Assembly: GCF_022759505.1 (NCBI RefSeq)
Contig: NZ_CP094289.1
Span: 1,240,001 to 1,304,000, forward strand
DNA: 64,000 nt
Reading direction: 5' to 3'
DNA from: Georgenia sp. TF02-10
Lineage (GTDB): Bacteria > Actinomycetota > Actinomycetes > Actinomycetales > Actinomycetaceae
Shown: piece by piece, positions 1 to 8,353 of the stretch
Layout: each line of letters opens with the position of its first letter
Position numbering within the stretch: position 1 is the first letter of the stretch
Program-made: the position numbers and the translations under genes
The notes under the pieces: model-generated
What the model saw: the letters and a program-made list of their open reading frames with translations, nothing else
Told to the model about the DNA's origin: nothing
Database searches by the model: none

Positions 1-1
1 C

Positions 2-439
2 TGCTGCGGGCTGGACACCTGGCTGCAGATCGCCCCGCTGTCCGCCGACGGCCTGAGCCTGGCCGCCGCCCCCACCCGGCTGGTCAAGCAGGACCAGCCC
101 TGGGAGGGGGACCTGGTCGAGGCGCCCACCCTGGTCGAGCGGGACGGCACCTACACCCTGCTCTACTCCGCCAACGACTACGGCGGCCCCGCGTACACCA
201 TCGGCTACGCCACCGCCCCGGACGTGCTCGGCCCGTACACCAAGGCGCCGGAACCCCTGCTGACCACCGCCGGCACCGACGAGCAGTACGTCGGCCCCGG
301 CGGGCAGGACGTGCTCGTCGGCCCGGACGGGCAGGACCTGCTCGCCTTCCACTCCTGGTACGGCGAGGAGACCTACCGGGCGATGAACCTCCTGCCGCTG
401 CGGTGGACCGGCGGCACCCCCGCCGTCGAGCTGCCGTAG
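2..439 (+). CDS. GH43-type glycoside hydrolase, C-terminal fragment (5' end outside window)
   Basis: Only the last 145 codons are visible; the frame is open to the left edge, so the gene starts upstream. The fragment opens with a Cys-Cys-Gly loop like the one in the neighbouring GH43 gene. It continues with WEGDLVEAPT, whose Glu-Ala-Pro fits the general-acid region of the GH43 five-bladed propeller, and Tyr/Trp-rich strands (YTLLYSANDY, FHSWYGEETYR). Members of this family cleave arabinans or xylans outside the cell. The next gene starts 48 nt after the stop and is of the same family, so the two probably form a unit acting on one polysaccharide. Substrate cannot be told from the fragment. Confidence 0.75.
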   Translation, partial: CCGLDTWLQIAPLSADGLSLAAAPTRLVKQDQPWEGDLVEAPTLVERDGTYTLLYSANDYGGPAYTIGYATAPDVLGPYTKAPEPLLTTAGTDEQYVGPGGQDVLVGPDGQDLLAFHSWYGEETYRAMNLLPLRWTGGTPAVELP

Positions 440-487
440 CCGGCTGTCACGATGGCGGCCCACCCCCCACCCACGACGGAGGCAATG

Positions 488-2860
488 ATGACGTTCTCTC
501 CTCGACGGCGGCCAGCAGCCCTGGTCGCCGCGCTCGCCGCGCTCGTGCTGGCGCTCCTCGGCGCCGGCCCGGCGGCGGCGCACCAGCCGGCCGCACCGGC
601 CGCGGCGCACCCGCCGGCTGCCCCGGCCGCCCAGCACCAGCCCGCCGCCGCGGCCGCCCAGCACCAGCCCGCCGGCTGGCCGGGCCTGGGCACCAGGGAC
701 CGGTACACCAACCCGATCACCGAGGACTTCGCCGACACCTACGCCGACCCGGCGGTCATCCGCGGCAAGGACGGCTTCTGGTACCTCTACGCCACCAGCG
801 ACCCGCTCGTCGAGGGCGGACCCTTCGGGATCATGCACGTGGCCCGGTCCACCGACCTGGTCAGCTGGGAGTACCTGGGCACCATCTTCGACGAGACCAC
901 CCGCCCGGCCTGGGCCACCCCGACGTCCTTCTTCTGGGCGCCGGACATCCGCTACGTCGACGGCCGGTACGTCCTGTACTACACGGTCACCGACACCGCC
1001 GCCGAGCCGGGCGACTCCTCCGCCATCGGCGCGGCGACCGCGCCCACCCCGGCCGGGCCGTGGACGGACACCGGCGGCCCCGTCGTCGCCCCAAGGCCCG
1101 ACGGCGGCGGCGGGTACTACTGGACCTTCGACCCGGCGATGTTCCTGGACGACGACGGCCGGCGCTACCTCTACTTCGGCAGCTACCACGGCGGGGTCTG
1201 GGTCACCGAGCTCGACGAGACCGGCCTGCGCGCCGTCGGCGAGCCCACCCAGGTCACTACCGCCGAGCGGTACGAGGGCACCTTCGTCGTCAAGCGCGGC
1301 GGGCACTACTACCTGATGGCCTCCTCGGGGAACTGCTGCGCCGGCCCGGTCACCGGGTACAGCGTCTACGCCGGGCGGGCGGAGGACCCGCGGGGCCCGT
1401 TCGTGGACCACGAGGGCGTCCCGCTGCTCGACCCCCGACCCGGCGGCACCCAGGTGCTGGTCCAGAACGGCAACCGGTGGATCGGCCCCGGGCACCACAC
1501 CGTCGTCGCCGACCTGTCCGGCCAGGACCAGATCCTCTACCACGCCCTGGACCGGAACCGGCCGTGGCTGGCCGAGCCCGGCGGCATCAACCGCCGCCCC
1601 ACCCTGCTCGACCGGCTCGACTGGATCGACGGCTGGCCGCTGGCCCGGGCCGGCGCCGGCCCCAGCGACTCCCCCCAGCCCGCCCCCGTCGCCGGCACCC
1701 TGCTGGGCATCGACGCCGACGCCCCCGCCGCCGGCACCGCCCTGCGGGTGGTGGACGGCACGCTGTCCGCCGGCACCGACGAGGCCGGCGACGCCGGGCA
1801 GACCGCCGTGCTCGACGGCACCGCCCGCACCCGCCACCGGGCGCCGCGCGAGGTCCGCGTGGAGGCGGACGTGCGCACCGGCGGCCCGGCCCTGACCGTC
1901 GGCCTGGGCGGCAGCCGCGGGGTCACCGTCACGCTCGACCCGGCCAGCCGCGAGCTCCGCGCCGCCACCACCGGCCGCCGGGCCCAGACGGTCACCGCCG
2001 AGATCCCGGCCGGGCACGACCTGGGCACCTGGACGGCGCTGTCGGTGCACGTCGCCGACGGCGTGGCCCACGCCGTCCTCTCCGAGTCCCGCCTCGGCGA
2101 CGTGGTCGCCGAGGTCACCCTCGACCTGCCCCACCGCTCCCTCGAGGCCCAGGCGCTCACGCTCGCCACCGACGGGCCGGTGGACCTCGACAACCTCTCG
2201 GTGAACCGGGCCGCGGAGCCGGTGACCCGGGCGGTCCCGGACCCGCGGGCCGGCCGGGTGGTGCTGGCCGAGGAGTTCGACGACGGCGACCTGTCCGGCT
2301 GGACCTGGGTGCGCCCGGACCCGGCGGCCCGGGTCGACGCCGGCGCGCTGCGCTGGCCGGTCGGCGCGGGGGACTTGGTCGGCCCGGCCAACACCGGCAG
2401 CCTGCTGCTGCGCGAGCCGCCCGCGGGGAGCTGGATCATGGAGACCCGGCTGGACCTGGACCTCGGCCGGGACGAGATCCGCAACTACCAGCAGGCCGGG
2501 CTGATCGTGCGGGCCGACGACGACCACTTCGTCCGGCTCGGCCACGTCGCCATCTGGGGCACCCGGCAGGCGGAATTCGGCAAGGAGATGCCGGAGGGCG
2601 AGGCGCTGCGCTGGGGTGCGCACCTGGGCGGGCCGGTCGCGCCGAGCATGTGGCTGCGGATCTACCACAGCACCGACCCCCGGACCGGCGAGCTGCGCTA
2701 CCGCTCGGCCACATCCCGGGACGGGGAGCACTGGCGGTGGGGGGCCACCTGGACCCTGCCGGCCGGCAGCGAGCCGCAGGTGGGGCTGTACACCGGCGGC
2801 GGCGCCGAGCCGCCCACGGAGGCCGCGTTCGACTACGTGCGGTTCTACCGGGCACGCTGA
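488..2860 (+). CDS. Secreted GH43-type glycosidase with C-terminal concanavalin-like domain
   Basis: 790 aa. The ATG at 488 has a GGAGG 5 nt upstream; an adjacent ATG at 485 is the alternative. Residues 1-31 are an Arg-rich signal peptide ending in AGPAAA. They are followed by a linker of four near-repeats of His-Gln-Pro-Ala-rich sequence (about 32-63). The GH43 propeller spans about 75-390, with the expected acidic residues: D87 in ADPAV (base), D215 in TFDPAM (pKa modulator) and E263 in RYEGTF (acid). A middle region (about 410-570) is unassigned. The C-terminus (about 585-790) looks like the DUF1349/beta-xylosidase-type lectin-like sandwich (EEFDDGDLSGW, QQAGLIVRADDD, FDYVRFYR). Likely an exported arabinan- or xylan-cleaving enzyme; substrate is inferred from family only. 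Confidence 0.8.
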   Translation: MTFSPRRRPAALVAALAALVLALLGAGPAAAHQPAAPAAAHPPAAPAAQHQPAAAAAQHQPAGWPGLGTRDRYTNPITEDFADTYADPAVIRGKDGFWYLYATSDPLVEGGPFGIMHVARSTDLVSWEYLGTIFDETTRPAWATPTSFFWAPDIRYVDGRYVLYYTVTDTAAEPGDSSAIGAATAPTPAGPWTDTGGPVVAPRPDGGGGYYWTFDPAMFLDDDGRRYLYFGSYHGGVWVTELDETGLRAVGEPTQVTTAERYEGTFVVKRGGHYYLMASSGNCCAGPVTGYSVYAGRAEDPRGPFVDHEGVPLLDPRPGGTQVLVQNGNRWIGPGHHTVVADLSGQDQILYHALDRNRPWLAEPGGINRRPTLLDRLDWIDGWPLARAGAGPSDSPQPAPVAGTLLGIDADAPAAGTALRVVDGTLSAGTDEAGDAGQTAVLDGTARTRHRAPREVRVEADVRTGGPALTVGLGGSRGVTVTLDPASRELRAATTGRRAQTVTAEIPAGHDLGTWTALSVHVADGVAHAVLSESRLGDVVAEVTLDLPHRSLEAQALTLATDGPVDLDNLSVNRAAEPVTRAVPDPRAGRVVLAEEFDDGDLSGWTWVRPDPAARVDAGALRWPVGAGDLVGPANTGSLLLREPPAGSWIMETRLDLDLGRDEIRNYQQAGLIVRADDDHFVRLGHVAIWGTRQAEFGKEMPEGEALRWGAHLGGPVAPSMWLRIYHSTDPRTGELRYRSATSRDGEHWRWGATWTLPAGSEPQVGLYTGGGAEPPTEAAFDYVRFYRAR

Positions 2861-2867
2861 CGACGGC

Positions 2868-2982
2868 GAGGCGGCCGGCACCCAGACGTGGCGCCGGCCG
2901 CCGTCGGCCGGGCTCGCGCCGACCAAGCCGGCGCCGGTACCGAAGCGGCCGGCACCTGCCCTGGCGCCGGCCGCCGTCGGCC
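2868..2982 (+). repeat. Imperfect 41-bp direct repeat in the GH43/acyltransferase gap
   Basis: Units at 2868-2909 and 2942-2982 share a 5' GCGGCCGGCACC and an identical 21-bp core (2889-2909 and 2962-2982, TGGCGCCGGCCGCCGTCGGCC minus flanks). No gene is seen in 2861-3047; the repeat lies just upstream of the acyltransferase promoter candidate. Confidence 0.6.
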
Positions 2983-3034
2983 ACGTATCGTTACCAAACC
3001 GTGATACTCGACTGCGCCGCGACCGCCCACGACC

Positions 3035-3040
3035 TACGGT
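3035..3040 (+). promoter_or_regulatory. -10 element TACGGT for a leaderless acyltransferase mRNA
   Basis: TACGGT fits TAnnnT and lies 7 nt before the ATG at 3048, so transcription would begin at or next to the start codon. No Shine-Dalgarno sequence is present. No clear -35 is visible. Confidence 0.45.
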
Positions 3041-3047
3041 CGAGTCG

Positions 3048-4220
3048 ATGACCGAGACGCTGCGCCTGCCCGCGCGCGCCGCGCCGGGCCGTCCCCCCGT
3101 GACCGGCCCGGCGCGGCCGCGACTGTACGCCCTGGACGGGCTGCGCCTGCTCGCCGCCGTCGGCGTCGTGCTCTACCACTTCACCGCGCGCTGGTCCCAG
3201 GTGTGGGGCGAGGAGCCGGGGGAGGTCTTCCCCGAGACCGGTCCGGCGGTGATCTACGGGGTGCTCGGGCCGGAGCAGTTCTTCGTCATCTCCGGCTTCG
3301 TCATCCTGATGACCGCCTGGGGGCGGGACGTCCGGCACGTCATCGCCTCGCGGGTGGCGCGGCTGTACCCGGCCTACTGGCTCGCGCTCCTCGCCACCTC
3401 CGTCCTGCTGCTCTTCGTCTGGCCCGCGGGCAAGGACATCTCGGTGGTGGAGGCGCTGGTCAACACCACCATGCTGCAGGAGCTCGTCGACGTCCGGCAC
3501 GTCGACGGCGTGTACTGGACGCTGTGGACCGAGCTGCGGTTCTACGTGCTCATGGCCCTGCTGGTGGCGTGGGGGCTGACCCGGCGCCGGGTGCTCTGGT
3601 TCTGCGCGTTGTGGCCGCTCGCGGCGCAGGTCGCTCATGAGCTGCGGTGGGCGGACGCGGGGGAGGTGCTGATCGCGCAGTACGCCCCGTTCTTCGCCGG
3701 CGGGATGCTCCTGTACCTGCTGCACCGCGACGGCCCGGCCCGCGCCCCGTGGCTGCTGCTCGGCCTGAACGTGGCGCTGGCGGTGCGGAACACGGTCCCG
3801 TGGCAGATGCACTCGGTCACCACCAACACCATCTTCACGCCCAGCCCGGTGCTGCTCGGGGTGCTCACCGCCGGCTGCTTCGCCACCGTCGCGGTCATCG
3901 CCCTCACCCGCGTGCAGCGGCTGGGCTGGCGGTGGCTGGGGACGCTCGGGGCGCTGACGTACCCGCTCTACCTCGTCCACGAGTACTGGGGCTGGTGGAC
4001 CATCAGTCTGCTGTCCCCGCACGCCGGCCGGTGGGTCACCCTGGCGGCCGCGTGCGCGGTCGCCGTCGCGCTCGCCACCGCGATCTACCAGGTAGAGAAG
4101 CGGGTGGGCCCGCGGCTGCGGCGCTGGCTGGAGCGGGTGCTCCGGGCCGGGCCGCGGCCGGTGCCGACCCGGTCGGCAGAGCGCCCGGCGGCGCTGGAGG
4201 CCGCGACGGCGGGGCGGTAG
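3048..4220 (+). CDS. Acyltransferase family 3 integral membrane protein
   Basis: 390 aa. The ATG at 3048 follows a TACGGT -10 by 7 nt. After a 25-residue tail comes the family-3 signature LYALDGLRLLAAVGVVLYHF, with H44 as the candidate catalytic histidine. About ten hydrophobic segments follow to about residue 355 (for example EQFFVISGFVILM and YPLYLVHEYWGWW), then an Arg/Pro/Ala-rich cytoplasmic tail. Family members (OafA/NolL type) move acetyl or other acyl groups onto extracytoplasmic glycans, peptidoglycan or lipids. In this locus O-acylation of the exported polymer is the simplest role. It is separated from the GH43 genes by 187 nt and is probably transcribed alone. Confidence 0.85.
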   Translation: MTETLRLPARAAPGRPPVTGPARPRLYALDGLRLLAAVGVVLYHFTARWSQVWGEEPGEVFPETGPAVIYGVLGPEQFFVISGFVILMTAWGRDVRHVIASRVARLYPAYWLALLATSVLLLFVWPAGKDISVVEALVNTTMLQELVDVRHVDGVYWTLWTELRFYVLMALLVAWGLTRRRVLWFCALWPLAAQVAHELRWADAGEVLIAQYAPFFAGGMLLYLLHRDGPARAPWLLLGLNVALAVRNTVPWQMHSVTTNTIFTPSPVLLGVLTAGCFATVAVIALTRVQRLGWRWLGTLGALTYPLYLVHEYWGWWTISLLSPHAGRWVTLAAACAVAVALATAIYQVEKRVGPRLRRWLERVLRAGPRPVPTRSAERPAALEAATAGR

Positions 4221-4584
4221 GGCGGTGCCGACGGCCGCTCCGGGTGTCCGTCCACACAGTTATCCCCAGGGGCCGGCCGAGGCGCTTGCATCGCACGCAC
4301 CCTAGGACTGACCATGGACATGGACGCACCGTGTCGGGGTGTCGCTGGTCCCCCACCCCGGCACGGTGCCCCTCGTATGGTGGCAGGAGCCGCCGATATC
4401 CGCAGTCGGATCGAGGGGAATCCTGCGGCAGACCGTGTGACGCCGGTCTCGGTCTGCCGTGGTCGAGGAGCACCGATCAGCAACGAGGCTGCGGAGCGAT
4501 CGTGTCCCGGGGGCCCCCGTCAGGGGGTGCGGACGGCCCGGGGGCGGGCGGCGCGAGGACCAGCCCAGGTGGGTTCCGGTCAGA
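4221..4584. other. Intergenic region with a DnaA-box-like TTATCCCCAGG motif; no gene seen
   Basis: The 364 nt between the acyltransferase and the antitoxin gene contain TCCACACAGTTATCCCCAGG at 4251-4270, which resembles a DnaA box (TTATCCACA) with one change. It is also the kind of sequence that often flanks DUF222/HNH-endonuclease genes in actinobacteria. No reading frame here on either strand has convincing protein-like composition, and no toxin partner for the downstream antitoxin is visible. Confidence 0.35.
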
Positions 4585-4851
4585 TCACGGCCGCAGCCGC
4601 CGGACGGCGTCGGTGCCGCGGACGACGTCGCCGCGGGCGTAAGCGGCATCTGCCGCACGGATGTCTGCCAGCGCCTGCGGATCGCTGAGGACGTCGAGGG
4701 TCTCCTCCAGCTGCTCCAGGTCGTCCGGGCTCATGATGACCGCGACGGCGCGGCCGTCACGAGTCACGGTGACACGCTCGTGCTCACGCTCGACGCGGTC
4801 GACGACGTCGCTGAGGTGGTCGTGCACCTCGCGCAGCGACTCGCTCTCCAT
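4585..4851 (-). CDS. Phd/YefM-family antitoxin-like protein (orphan)
   Basis: 88 aa from ATG 4851; an in-frame GTG at 4857 would add two residues. The sequence shows the Phd/YefM layout. An N-terminal ESLREVHDHLSDVVDRVE helix region is followed by the strand pair RVTVTRDGRAVAVIMSPDDL, then helices QLEETLDVLSD and LADIRAADAAYARGD. The N-terminal part of such proteins binds DNA and the C-terminal part wraps a RelE/Doc-type toxin. A toxin gene would normally follow directly on the same strand, below 4585, but none is seen there. It may be a solitary regulator, act on a distant toxin, or be a remnant. A possible -10 (CACGAT) lies 7 nt before the ATG. Confidence 0.75.
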   Translation of the reverse strand: MESESLREVHDHLSDVVDRVEREHERVTVTRDGRAVAVIMSPDDLEQLEETLDVLSDPQALADIRAADAAYARGDVVRGTDAVRRLRP

Positions 4852-4921
4852 GGCCACAATCGTGGCGCGTGCCGTCCCCGGGTGCTACCACCATCGATCG
4901 GCGGATCTAGCGGAACCCTGG

Positions 4922-5341
4922 TCAGCCGATCCCGAGGCGGGGTCCGTCCATCGCCGGGCAGGTGTCCATGACGACGTCGAGCCCGGCCGCCGCTGCCCGC
5001 TCCGTGGCCGCCTCGTCCACGACGCCGAGCTGCAGCCAGACCGCTCCCGCGCCGACCGCGATGGCCTGGTCCACCACGGCTCCGGCGAGCTCGGAGCGGA
5101 CGAAGACGTCGACGACGTCGATCCTGCCGGGTACCTCCGCCAGGGTGGCGTAGCCCGGGGCACCGTGCACGGGCTCGGCCTTGGGGTGCACCGGGACGAT
5201 CTCCATGCCCAGGTCGCGCTGGATGTACCGCGACTCGTTGTAGGCGGTGCGGGCCGGGTTCTCGGACAGCCCCACCACGGCCCACCGGCCGGGGGTGGTG
5301 AGCAGGCGGCGGATCACGGCGTCGTCGTTGGTGTGCGTCAT
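4922..5341 (-). CDS. CoA-binding (YccU-like) Rossmann protein
   Basis: 139 aa, ATG at 5341. The sequence is a single Rossmann fold of the CoA_binding family: RWAVVGLSENPARTAYNES near residue 20, then IVPVHPKAEPVHG, IDVVDVFVRSELAGAVVDQAI and GAVWLQLGVVDEAA. This matches the small stand-alone proteins related to the N-terminus of succinyl-CoA synthetase alpha. They are cytoplasmic and bind CoA or a similar nucleotide; their biological role is poorly defined. It is separated from the antitoxin gene by 70 nt on the same strand and has no evident link with the glycan genes. Confidence 0.85.
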   Translation of the reverse strand: MTHTNDDAVIRRLLTTPGRWAVVGLSENPARTAYNESRYIQRDLGMEIVPVHPKAEPVHGAPGYATLAEVPGRIDVVDVFVRSELAGAVVDQAIAVGAGAVWLQLGVVDEAATERAAAAGLDVVMDTCPAMDGPRLGIG

Positions 5342-5432
5342 GCCGCCAGACAACCACGGGCGCCGGGGCTCGGGGCAAGCCGGCGCGGGGGACCGGCACG
5401 CCAGCGTCGGTGATCGGCAGGCCCGCGGCCGC

Positions 5433-6788
5433 CTACGCCGGGGCGTCGAGGTCGGCCTGCCGCAGCTCGCCGTCGCGCATCTTAGCGAAGAACTCCGGGG
5501 CGTCGTCGGCGAGCAGCACCGTGGAGCCGAGACCGCCGGGGTGGTAGTCGAAGCTGGCGACCGGCGGGGTGCCGATGAGCCCGTCCGGCCCGGTGGCATT
5601 GCGGAACGCCAGCGCCATCCGGCCCAGGTCGATGATGCCGGTCCCGGTGCCGGTCAGCAGCGCGCCGGTGCCGGCGTCGAGGAGCCGCACCTGCTGCACC
5701 GGGTTGACCACGGTGGCCGGCGTCGCGACCTTCTTCACGACGGCGCCCACCACCTGCCGCTGCCGCTCGCCGCGGCCGATGTCCCCGGTCGGGTCGGAGT
5801 AGCGCATCCGGGCGAAGGCGAGGGCGGTGGCGCCGTCGGCCGGGTGGCAGCCGGCGGTCCACTGCAGGCCGGAGAGCTCGTCGTCGACGTCGTAGTCCAG
5901 GCACAGGTCCACCCCGCCGGCGGCGTCGACGACGTCCCGGACCCCGCCCATGCCGATCTCCACGTAGTGGTCCATGGTCAGGCCGGTAAGCTCCTCGACG
6001 GTCTGCGTCAGCAGCGGCGCGCCGCCCAGGGAGAAGGCGGCGTTGAGCTTGTTCTGGCCGTGCCCGGGGACGTCCACGAGGGTGTCCCGGGGCAGGGAGA
6101 TCAGCGCCGTCGGCCCGTCGGCCGGGACGTGCATGACCATCACGGTGTCCGACCGCTGGCCCGCCGTGGGGTCGGCGACGGCGCCGTCGCCGCGGGAGTC
6201 CGAGCCGGCCAGCAGGTAGGTGGTCCCCGGGGTGTCCGCCGACCCGGTCAGCGCCTCGGTGTGCCGGATCTTCCCGTTGGCCCACACGAGCAGCCCCGCG
6301 GGCCACGCCACCAGGAGGACGAGCACGACGGCGAGCGCCCAGGCGAGCGGGCGGCGCCGGCGGCGGGCCGGGCGCGCGGGGGAGGCAGGTGCCGGCCGGC
6401 CTGGCTGCGCCGGCGCGGGCCGGTTCTGTTGAGCCGGAGCTACCCGGGTGGCCGCGGCGCCGCGGGCGGCACCGGGCCGGGGCTGTCCCCCAGGCGGGTA
6501 CGACGGCGCCGCGCCGGGGGCGGCGCGCTGCTCGCCGCCGGGGCGGTAGCTGGGCGGCTGGTCCCGGGCGCTGCGGGGCGGCTGGTCCGGAGCGCTGCGG
6601 GCCGGCTGGTCCGGAGCGCTCCGGAAGGAGCGGCGGCGCACGGGTGGTGCGTCGGGCCCGGAGCGGTCGTCGCGGGCGGCCCCGTCCCGGGGCCGCGGCG
6701 GAGCAGCCGGCCGGCTGCGCGGGGCCGGCCGGCGGGCGCCGGCGGGCGGGAAGCTCGGCGGCGGAGGCTCACGGTCGTCCTGGCTCAC
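5433..6788 (-). CDS. LytR-CpsA-Psr (LCP) family glycopolymer ligase
   Basis: 451 aa. The GTG at 6788 has a GGGAGGG ribosome site about 7 nt upstream. Residues 1-146 are a long cytoplasmic Pro/Arg/Gln-rich disordered tail with SAPDQP repeats. There is one membrane helix (147-169). The LCP domain runs from about 188 to 360, with YLLAGSDSR (191-199), RSDTVMV (212-218) and the strongly conserved SLPRDTLVDVPG (231-242); Asp and Arg in these blocks bind the polyprenyl pyrophosphate and Mg2+. LCP enzymes transfer lipid-linked glycopolymers to peptidoglycan on the outer membrane face. Together with the LCP gene 90 nt upstream, it is the likely terminal ligation step for the polymer made by this locus. 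Confidence 0.92.
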   Translation of the reverse strand: MSQDDREPPPPSFPPAGARRPAPRSRPAAPPRPRDGAARDDRSGPDAPPVRRRSFRSAPDQPARSAPDQPPRSARDQPPSYRPGGEQRAAPGAAPSYPPGGQPRPGAARGAAATRVAPAQQNRPAPAQPGRPAPASPARPARRRRRPLAWALAVVLVLLVAWPAGLLVWANGKIRHTEALTGSADTPGTTYLLAGSDSRGDGAVADPTAGQRSDTVMVMHVPADGPTALISLPRDTLVDVPGHGQNKLNAAFSLGGAPLLTQTVEELTGLTMDHYVEIGMGGVRDVVDAAGGVDLCLDYDVDDELSGLQWTAGCHPADGATALAFARMRYSDPTGDIGRGERQRQVVGAVVKKVATPATVVNPVQQVRLLDAGTGALLTGTGTGIIDLGRMALAFRNATGPDGLIGTPPVASFDYHPGGLGSTVLLADDAPEFFAKMRDGELRQADLDAPA

Positions 6789-6878
6789 GCCCGTCCCTCC
6801 CGTGCTCGGTCACCACGCGGACACTGCCCCGGCCCGGCCGGCGTCGGCCGCCCGGTGCGGCGGCCACGGTCGCACACC

Positions 6879-8159
6879 CTACTTCGTGCAGATGGGCGTG
6901 GTCGGTGTCGGCTCCGGCGCGGCGGGAGCCGGGGCCGGGCTGGTGGTCGGGGCGGCCGACGGGTCCTCCGGCGTGGCCGGGTCGGCTGGCGAGGTCTCCT
7001 CGGCCGGTGCCTCGCCGGTGCCGGTCAGGGTGGCGTCGATGGGCTGGTCGGCCTCCAGCGCCGCCCACAGCTCGGCGGCCTGGGCCGTGGGCCGGACCCG
7101 GGGGCCGGCCCACTCGAAGGGCATGGTGGTGAACCGGATGTCCTCGGCGTCCAGCCCGCGCATGGCGTTGGCCAGCCCGGCCATGGTGGGCAGCCCGCCC
7201 ACGTACGGGCCGGTGGTCAGGGTCGAGGTGGCGGCGTCGAGGAACCGATACAGGGAGGGCAGGTCGGTGAGGAGGTTCTTGCTGAGGGCCTCCCGGGCGA
7301 TGGCCGCGACGAGCTCCTGCTGGCGGCCGATGCGGGAGATGTCCGAGCCGTCGAAGGCGGCGGCCTTGCGGGCCCGGGCGTAGCCGAGCGCCGCCTCGCC
7401 GCCGAGGACGTTGCAGCCCTGGCTCAGCACGAGCCCGGTGGCGGGGTCGTCGATGTCCTCCTCGATGTACATCGGTACCCCGCCGAGCGCGTCGACGACG
7501 TTGATGAAGCCGGCGAAGTCCACCACGACGAAGTCGTCGATGCCCACCCCGGTGAGCTGCTCGACGGTCCGGATGGTGCACGCCGCCGCAGCGCCGACGT
7601 CGCCGTCCTGCCCCCCGATCTGGAAGGCGGAGTTGAACATCTCGTCCTGCTGGGGCTCGGTCTGCTGCCCGTCGGCGAGCGTGCAGGACGGGATGTCCAC
7701 CAGGGTGTCGCGGGGGATGGAGACGAGCTCGACCCGCGACCGGTCGGCGGCGACGTGCGCGATCATCGTGGTGTCCGAGCGCATCCCGGTCACCGCGCCC
7801 GCTGCGCCGGCGCCGTCGACGTCGCTCTCGCCCTCCCGGACGTCCGAGCCGAGGACGAGGATGTTGATCGGCTGACCGGCCCGGGCGTCCACCGGCTCCG
7901 GCGTGGCGTCGCCGCCCGGCCGGTCCTCCCCGAGCAGGCCGCTGATGTCGTGCCGCTTCACGTTGCCCTGGATCTCGGAGTAGGCGAACGCCGCGCCGCT
8001 GCCGACGAAGAGGACCAGCGCGAGGGCAGCGGTCCCGGCCCGGCGCAGGGTGTCCCGGGCCCGCCGGGTCCGGGCATGCCGAGGCGCCTCCGCGGGGGGT
8101 GGGCCCGGGCGGGGCGGGGCCGGTGGCGGGCCGGCCGGCGCCGAGGCATGTCTTGCCAT
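6879..8159 (-). CDS. LytR-CpsA-Psr (LCP) family glycopolymer ligase
   Basis: 426 aa from ATG 8159. I chose this start because a perfect TATGAT lies 7 nt before it (leaderless); an ATG at 8171 sits in the -10 itself and is unlikely. It has a short Pro-rich cytoplasmic tail (1-40) and a membrane helix (about 42-60). The LCP domain carries ILVLGSDVREGESD, MRSDTTMIAH and SIPRDTLVDIPSC, and extends to about residue 370. The tail is a Thr/Pro/Ala/Glu-rich stretch that probably lies in the wall. It is a diverged paralogue of the LCP protein downstream. Its Cys in DIPSC and Cys residues in LADGQQ- and CTIRT-type segments could form disulfides; that is inference. Confidence 0.92.
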   Translation of the reverse strand: MARHASAPAGPPPAPPRPGPPPAEAPRHARTRRARDTLRRAGTAALALVLFVGSGAAFAYSEIQGNVKRHDISGLLGEDRPGGDATPEPVDARAGQPINILVLGSDVREGESDVDGAGAAGAVTGMRSDTTMIAHVAADRSRVELVSIPRDTLVDIPSCTLADGQQTEPQQDEMFNSAFQIGGQDGDVGAAAACTIRTVEQLTGVGIDDFVVVDFAGFINVVDALGGVPMYIEEDIDDPATGLVLSQGCNVLGGEAALGYARARKAAAFDGSDISRIGRQQELVAAIAREALSKNLLTDLPSLYRFLDAATSTLTTGPYVGGLPTMAGLANAMRGLDAEDIRFTTMPFEWAGPRVRPTAQAAELWAALEADQPIDATLTGTGEAPAEETSPADPATPEDPSAAPTTSPAPAPAAPEPTPTTPICTK

Positions 8160-8166
8160 CCGGCCG

Positions 8167-8172
8167 ATCATA
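8167..8172 (-). promoter_or_regulatory. -10 element TATGAT for a leaderless LCP gene
   Basis: On the minus strand TATGAT is followed by 7 nt and then ATG at 8159. It is the best -10 match among the leaderless promoters of this window and decides the start of the LCP gene. Confidence 0.55.
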
Positions 8173-8291
8173 CGGATCGCCGACCCGCGCCACAGCAGCC
8201 GCCGGCGTTCCCGGCCGTGGTCAACGGCACAGGGGCCGCCCGCCGCGCGTCAACGCTACGCCCGGCAGGGTCAGGGCTGCTCCCGGCAGCT

Positions 8292-8316
8292 CGCCCCTGC
8301 CCCCAGGGCAGGGGCG
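8292..8316 (-). terminator. Perfect 11-bp hairpin after the GT2/DUF2304 pair
   Basis: CGCCCCTGCCC and its exact complement flank a 3-nt loop. It lies 38 nt beyond the DUF2304 stop on that strand, with no T-run after it. It is a terminator candidate, or possibly a structural barrier. Confidence 0.45.
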
Positions 8317-8353
8317 GCGGTGTGCGTCGGCGGCGCCGCGGGCCGGGAGGACG

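Noticed and set aside
403-3051. Long open frame overlapping the GH43 gene in another phase
   Set aside because: Arg/Pro/Gly-only composition; it is the mirror of the real GH43 frame at high G+C.
4036-4658. Three minus-strand frames beside the antitoxin as a possible toxin
   Set aside because: They have no toxin-like helix or strand pattern, do not start at the antitoxin stop, and partly mirror the acyltransferase gene.
8172-8353. Extra small gene between the LCP and DUF2304 genes
   Set aside because: Only shadow frames; the stretch contains the LCP promoter and an 11-bp hairpin.
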